Shown here in pieces: positions 59,877 through 64,000 of a stretch of 64,000 bases of DNA (position 1 is its first letter; the number at the start of each line of letters is the position of its first letter). The stretch spans positions 124,001 through 188,000 of the forward strand of contig NZ_KQ947985.1 of NCBI RefSeq assembly GCF_001513975.1. Direction: 5' to 3'. Source of the stretch: Streptomyces curacoi. Lineage in GTDB: Bacteria; Actinomycetota; Actinomycetes; Streptomycetales; Streptomycetaceae. A program made the position numbers and the translations under genes. Below the pieces are notes generated by a model. It saw nothing but the letters and a program-made list of their open reading frames with translations. It had not been told where the DNA came from and searched no databases.

Positions 59877-59886
59877 TAGGTACCTA
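59877..59886. promoter_or_regulatory. palindrome between HxlR and NmrA-like genes
   Basis: TAGGTACCTA is a perfect 10-bp palindrome in the AT-rich centre of the 94-bp divergent gap, followed by a partial repeat CTACTACC. Short GTAC-centred palindromes are known HxlR-type sites. It could control both genes. Confidence 0.5.
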
Positions 59887-59941
59887 CTACCCCCACAACA
59901 GTAGCGTCGCCGTACGAGATCCGCACTCGGAACGGAGACCG

Positions 59942-60772
59942 ATGATGATCGTGGTGACCGGAGCAACCGGCAATGTGGGGCGGCCACTTGTGCGCGCCCT
60001 CGTCGAGTCTGGCGAGCAGGTGACTGCGGTCTCCCGCCGGATCTCCGCAGGAGATGTGCCGGCCGGAGCCCGCCCTCACCGTGCCGACCTGACCGAGCCC
60101 GAGCGCCTGAAGCCCGCCCTCGACGGAGCCAAGGCCCTGTTCGTGCTGACCTCCGGCGACTTCCTGGCGGTCGGCGGCGACCTCGGTGCGGTCCTGGATG
60201 CCGTACGAACCTCGGACGTGCGGCGCGTGGTCCTGCTGTCGTCGCAGGGCGTCGGCACCGGGGACCACCCCTCGGCCCTGGAGGACGCCGTCCAAGCATC
60301 CGGCCTGGAGTGGACGATGCTGCGCCCGGGCGGCTTCCACTCCAACGCCCTCCAGTGGGCCGACATGATCCGCGCGCGGCGAGAGGTCGCCGCTCCCTTC
60401 GGCGACGTGGCCCTGCCGACCGTCGACCCGGACGACATCGCGCAGGTCGCGGCCGTGGCGCTGCGCGAGCCGGGGCACCAGGGCGAGGTCTACGAGCTGA
60501 CCGGCCCGGCGCCCGTCTCGCCCCGGCAGCAGACGGCCGCGATCGGGGACGCCCTGGGCGAGGCGGTCCGCTTCGTCGAACTGACCCGCACGGCGGCCCG
60601 GGAGCGGATGCTGGCGTTCATGCCGGAGCCGGTCGTCGAGAGCACGCTCGACATGCTGGGGGCTCCACCGGCCGCGTTGCGGCGGGTGAGCCCGGACGTG
60701 GAACGCGTCCTCGGCCGGCCGGCCCGTACCTTCGCGGACTGGGCGGCACGCAATGTCAGTGACTTCGCATAG
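59942..60772 (+). CDS. NmrA-like NAD(P)-binding protein (SDR-a5/QOR2 type)
   Basis: 276 residues. IVVTGATGNVGRPLVRALVESGEQVTAVSRR is the Rossmann start; VVLLSSQGVGTGDHPSALEDAVQASGLEWTMLRPGGFHSNALQWADMIRARREVAAPFGD is typical of the NmrA/quinone-reductase 2 group. ATG at 59942 follows CGGAG; a second ATG follows at once. Likely HxlR-regulated detoxification or redox sensing. Confidence 0.9.
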   Translation: MMIVVTGATGNVGRPLVRALVESGEQVTAVSRRISAGDVPAGARPHRADLTEPERLKPALDGAKALFVLTSGDFLAVGGDLGAVLDAVRTSDVRRVVLLSSQGVGTGDHPSALEDAVQASGLEWTMLRPGGFHSNALQWADMIRARREVAAPFGDVALPTVDPDDIAQVAAVALREPGHQGEVYELTGPAPVSPRQQTAAIGDALGEAVRFVELTRTAARERMLAFMPEPVVESTLDMLGAPPAALRRVSPDVERVLGRPARTFADWAARNVSDFA

Positions 60773-60920
60773 CCCTCCGTCCAGGATCCTGACCTGACCG
60801 GCCCCCGGCAACACCCCTTTGTCACCCGCCTGTTGATGTCCTGTCGATTGCCCAGGTGAGGGCGGTGAGGATCTTGCGAAGCGTCGGTTCGGCCGCGGCC
60901 ACGGCGGTAAAGTCCCCGGC

Positions 60921-63920
60921 ATGAACGCTCGGCTGACACTGCTCAGCACGGTGGCCCCCGGTGTCGCGGAAAGCGAGGTCTTCCGGCTGGCCCTGCACCA
61001 TGCGGTGGGCGAGCTGGGTGCTCTGGGCGGGATGGTTCATCTGCGGGGGCCGATGTCCGCGCTGCGTCTGGTCTCGGCGGCCGGGCTCCCGTCCGGCCTC
61101 ACCCGGCCCTGGGAGATCATCGACGAGGAGGGCCCGCTGGCCCCGGCCCGTGCGCTGCACGAGGGCAACGGCGTGTGGGTTCCACTGAGTTCGACCAAGA
61201 CGGCCGAGACCTCCGAGACCGCCGAGACCGCCGAGGCGGCCGAGACGGCCGACTCACCGGCCGCCGGCTGGCCAGGCACCGGCCTCGCCGCACTGCCGCT
61301 GCACAGCGGCGACCGCAGCACCGGCGCCCTCACCGTCCTGATGGGCGACGGAGGCGAACCGAGTCCCGGGCACTGGGAGTTCCTCCGCGCCGTCACCGCC
61401 TGGACCGAGGACCGTATGGTCCAGGCACCGCCACCGACCGAGCCCTGGCTGCCCGCGCAGCCGGAGCAGAACGGCGAGCGCCTGCGGCAGGCGCTGAAGG
61501 AGCTCAGCGTCGGCTCCTGGGACTGGAACATCCGCACCGGCGAGCTGATCTGGGACGAGGCGTCCCTGGAGCTCTACGGCACCCGCCCCGAGCACTTCAC
61601 CGGCAAGGTCGACAGCTGGATGAGGATCGTCCACCCGGACGACCTGGCGGCGGCGCTGGCCGCGACGGACCGGGCGATCCGCAGCGGCGGCGTCTACGAG
61701 ACCGAGTACCGGGTGCGCAAACCCGACGGCACCTGGGGCTGGACGCAGGCCCGCGGCCGGGTGACGTACGACGACAACGGCGAGCCCCAGCGGATGATCG
61801 GCGTGGGCTGGGACAGCAACAAGCCCCGCTCCGCCCGTGACGCGCTCGGCCGCGCCCTGCGCCATATGAGCGACGGCTTCCTCGCGATGGACGACGACTG
61901 GCGGATCACCTTCGCCAACCTGGAGGCCGAACGCACCCTGGGCTTCTCCGAGGCGGAGCTGATCGGCCGGCTGCTGTGGGACCTGCCCGCCGCCGAGCAG
62001 GTGCCCGGCCTGGAGATCCGCTGCCGGCAGGCCGCCGCCGCGGAGAAGTCGGTCAGCTTCGACGTACGGCTGCCGAACGGCCGCCTGTGCCACCTCCGGC
62101 TGGTCCCGGGCCCCGACGGCCGCACGATCTACTTCACCGACGTCACCGAGAAGCGGCGGCTGGAGGAGGAACGCAGGTGCGCGGAGCGCGCCGCCGCCGA
62201 ACGGGCGACCCGGATAGCGGCGTTGACGACGGCGCTCGCCAAGGCGACGACCTCGAAGGACGTGGTACACGCGGTCGCCCGCGGGGTGCTGCCGCCGTTC
62301 GAGGCGACGGGCCTGGTGGTGCAGGCCGTGGAGGGCGACCGGCTGCACACCGTCGGATCCGTCGGCTACCCGGACGACGTCCTCACCCTGCTCGACGGCC
62401 GCGAACGCACCCGGTCCAGCCCGCTGTGGGACGCGATCCTGGCCGGCGCTCCGCTGTTCATGTCCTCCCCGCAGGAGTTCGCGGCCCGCTACCCCGAGCT
62501 GGCCGACCTGCCGGCCCGGGCCGGCAAGCAGGCCTGGGCGCTGCTGCCGCTGACGGCCTCGGGCCACACCTTCGGCATCTGCGCGGTCACCTTCGACCAC
62601 CCGCGCCGCCTCACCGACGAGGAACGCACCCTCCTGACCGCGACCAGCGCCCTGGTCGCCCAGGCCCTGGAACGGGCCCGCCTCTTCGACGCCGAACACA
62701 CCCGGTCCCGCGAACTCCAGCGCAGCCTGCTCCCCCGGGACCTGCCCGACCTCCCCGCGTGCACGGCCGCCGCCCGCTACCTCCCGGCAGGGCAGGGCAT
62801 GGACGTGGGAGGCGACTGGTACGACATCATCCCGCTGTCGGGCGGCCAGGTGGCCCTCGTCGTCGGCGACGTCATGGGCCACGGCCTGCCGGAGGCGGCG
62901 ACGATGGGCCGTCTGCGCACGGCGGTCCACACCCTGGCCGACCTCGAACTGCCGCCCGACGAGATCATGAGCCACCTCAACGACATCGTCGGCGCCATGG
63001 GCGAGGAGTCGTACGTGACGTGTCTGTACGCTCTCTACGACTCCACCACCCGCGTCTGCACGATATCCAGGGCCGGCCACCCGCCCCCGGCCCTGCTCCA
63101 CCCCGACGGCACGGTGGTGTTCCCCTCCCTCTCGGCCGACCCGCCCCTGGGCGCGGCGGCACCCCCCTTCGAGACCACCGAGATACCGGTCCCCGAGGGC
63201 AGTGTGCTGGTGCTGTACACCGACGGCCTGGTGGAGTCGTCGAAGCGCGAGATGGACGAGGGCATGGCGGCACTGGCCGACGTACTCCGCGCATCTCACG
63301 CGGACGGCACGGCGGCGGACCTGGAGCACCTCTGCGAGCGGGTCACCTCCGCCCTCCTCCCCGCCGACCACCAGGCGGCCGACGACGCGGCCTTCCTGCT
63401 GGCCCGCCTGCACGCCCTGCCCACCTCCCACATCGCCTCCTGGCCCCTCCCCGACGACCCCAGGGCAGCGGGCCTGGCCCGCGGCCTCATCCGCGACCAG
63501 CTCGCGGCCTGGGGCCTGCAGGCACTGACCGCCACGACCGAGCTGCTGGCGAGCGAACTGGTCGGAAACGTCATCCGGCACGCCAGGGGCCCACTCCGCC
63601 TCCGGCTCCTCCATGGCGCCGACCTGATCTGCGAGGTCTTCGACGGAAGCCTGACGATGCCGCGGATACGCCGCGCGACGGAGACGGACGAGGGGGGCCG
63701 GGGACTACAGCTGGTCAGCGCGCTGTCGCAACGGTGGGGGACGCGGTACACCCCCACGGGTAAGTGCATCTGGACGGAACAGGCTCTGCACCCGCCGGAG
63801 CAGGGGCACGATGGACCGGCGGCCGACCCGCTGGAGCGCATGTTCCTGGGCATGGCGGGCCCGGGGGACGACTTCGACGGCGACCTGGACGCGCTGACGT
63901 TCTGGGACCAGGAGTTGTAG
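60921..63920 (+). CDS. multi-domain sensor phosphatase: GAF-PAS-PAS-GAF-SpoIIE (PP2C)-HATPase
   Basis: 999 residues. A weak GAF-like part (1-150) contains a Thr/Glu/Ala run (about 93-112, TAETSETAETAEAAET). PAS_3 at about 190-300 (VGSWDWNIRTGELIWDEASLELYGTRPEHF), PAS at about 308-415, GAF at about 430-590, PP2C/SpoIIE phosphatase at about 610-830 (GMDVGGDWYDIIPL, VVGDVMGHGLPEAATMGRLR, YTDGLVE, with Asp metal ligands), and an RsbW-like ATPase at the C-terminus (ELLASELVGNVIRHARGP, EGGRGLQLVSALSQRWG). Both phosphatase and kinase-like ends in one protein suggest control of anti-anti-sigma partners, possibly for SigF-group sigma factors. No partner gene is beside it. Confidence 0.92.
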   Translation: MNARLTLLSTVAPGVAESEVFRLALHHAVGELGALGGMVHLRGPMSALRLVSAAGLPSGLTRPWEIIDEEGPLAPARALHEGNGVWVPLSSTKTAETSETAETAEAAETADSPAAGWPGTGLAALPLHSGDRSTGALTVLMGDGGEPSPGHWEFLRAVTAWTEDRMVQAPPPTEPWLPAQPEQNGERLRQALKELSVGSWDWNIRTGELIWDEASLELYGTRPEHFTGKVDSWMRIVHPDDLAAALAATDRAIRSGGVYETEYRVRKPDGTWGWTQARGRVTYDDNGEPQRMIGVGWDSNKPRSARDALGRALRHMSDGFLAMDDDWRITFANLEAERTLGFSEAELIGRLLWDLPAAEQVPGLEIRCRQAAAAEKSVSFDVRLPNGRLCHLRLVPGPDGRTIYFTDVTEKRRLEEERRCAERAAAERATRIAALTTALAKATTSKDVVHAVARGVLPPFEATGLVVQAVEGDRLHTVGSVGYPDDVLTLLDGRERTRSSPLWDAILAGAPLFMSSPQEFAARYPELADLPARAGKQAWALLPLTASGHTFGICAVTFDHPRRLTDEERTLLTATSALVAQALERARLFDAEHTRSRELQRSLLPRDLPDLPACTAAARYLPAGQGMDVGGDWYDIIPLSGGQVALVVGDVMGHGLPEAATMGRLRTAVHTLADLELPPDEIMSHLNDIVGAMGEESYVTCLYALYDSTTRVCTISRAGHPPPALLHPDGTVVFPSLSADPPLGAAAPPFETTEIPVPEGSVLVLYTDGLVESSKREMDEGMAALADVLRASHADGTAADLEHLCERVTSALLPADHQAADDAAFLLARLHALPTSHIASWPLPDDPRAAGLARGLIRDQLAAWGLQALTATTELLASELVGNVIRHARGPLRLRLLHGADLICEVFDGSLTMPRIRRATETDEGGRGLQLVSALSQRWGTRYTPTGKCIWTEQALHPPEQGHDGPAADPLERMFLGMAGPGDDFDGDLDALTFWDQEL

Positions 63921-64000
63921 GGGCGGCGGTTGACGGTACAACGACGGGGAGGCCCGGAATCGGTCCGCGCCCCCTACGCGGCACCCACGGTCAGGGAGTA

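Noticed and set aside
1..64000. CRISPR arrays, rRNA genes, riboswitches, replication origin or phage structural genes
   Set aside because: No regularly spaced repeats, no rRNA or recognisable riboswitch sequence, no DnaA-box cluster and no capsid, tail or integrase genes were seen.
63921..64000. A partial gene in the last 80 bases
   Set aside because: Open frames exist in several phases, but there is too little sequence for a start, motif or codon pattern to be judged.

Overview
The window is chromosomal DNA of a Streptomyces (or very close relative). It is about 70% G+C, with G/C-heavy third codon positions, GTG and TTG starts, and many ATGA/GTGA start-stop overlaps. Families typical of the genus are present: adjacent SigF- and SigN-like sigma factors, WhiJ-type regulator/DUF397/ATPase triads, a DmdR/IdeR iron box, a SpoIIE-type phosphatase and F420/PPOX proteins. 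From memory, upp, tadA, a tRNA-Ser and sigF-sigN are close neighbours in S. coelicolor too, so most of the window looks like conserved core with insertions.

Layout. 0-8 kb: a TerD-domain protein running off the left edge, then a galactoside operon read leftwards (lipoprotein binding protein, two ABC permeases, GH36 alpha-galactosidase, GH42 beta-galactosidase). 8-12.2 kb: a membrane protein, a CopC-CopD copper protein, and the first ATPase/XRE/DUF397 triad. 12-17.8 kb: a leftward chain (penicillin acylase, acetyltransferase, cupin, SDR, damaged padR, membrane protein) divergent from a siderophore-interacting protein, with an iron box between them. 17.9-23.8 kb: housekeeping and small conserved genes, including upp, tadA and tRNA-Ser(CGA).

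24.0-35.5 kb is the most interesting part. It is a compact biosynthetic-looking cluster next to the tRNA-Ser and ends beside a terminator and a tRNA 3'-half-like relic. It holds a 57-aa membrane peptide, a second-type ThyX, a LOG-type nucleotide phosphoribohydrolase, an isopenicillin-N-synthase-like 2-oxoglutarate oxygenase, an MFS exporter, two tandem ATP-grasp ligases, a uracil/xanthine-type permease, an alpha/beta hydrolase, a divergent HTH regulator and a third, differently built ATP-grasp enzyme. My reading is that it makes a C5-modified pyrimidine base, frees it from ribose phosphate, oxidises the C5 methyl group and joins the product to amino acids. I know no described cluster with this combination.

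35.6-46.3 kb: small conserved genes, sigF and sigN, a lipoprotein, MarR plus an MFS pump with three extra C-terminal beta-sandwich repeats, a YceI protein carrying a related domain, a PPOX oxidoreductase, and an MFS/TetR operon with a clear inverted-repeat operator. 46.4-52.4 kb: a leftward operon of response regulator, sensor kinase, GT2 glycosyltransferase and GT39-like mannosyltransferase. 52.5-57.4 kb is a scrapyard of gene relics (relE-like, IS5-like, crystallin/I36-like) around a second ATPase/XRE/DUF397 triad and two secreted proteins. 57.4-64 kb: DUF2797 protein, small membrane protein, MarR, HxlR with a divergent NAD(P)-binding protein, and a 999-aa PAS/GAF/PP2C/ATPase signalling protein. 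The last 80 bases show no feature I can support.
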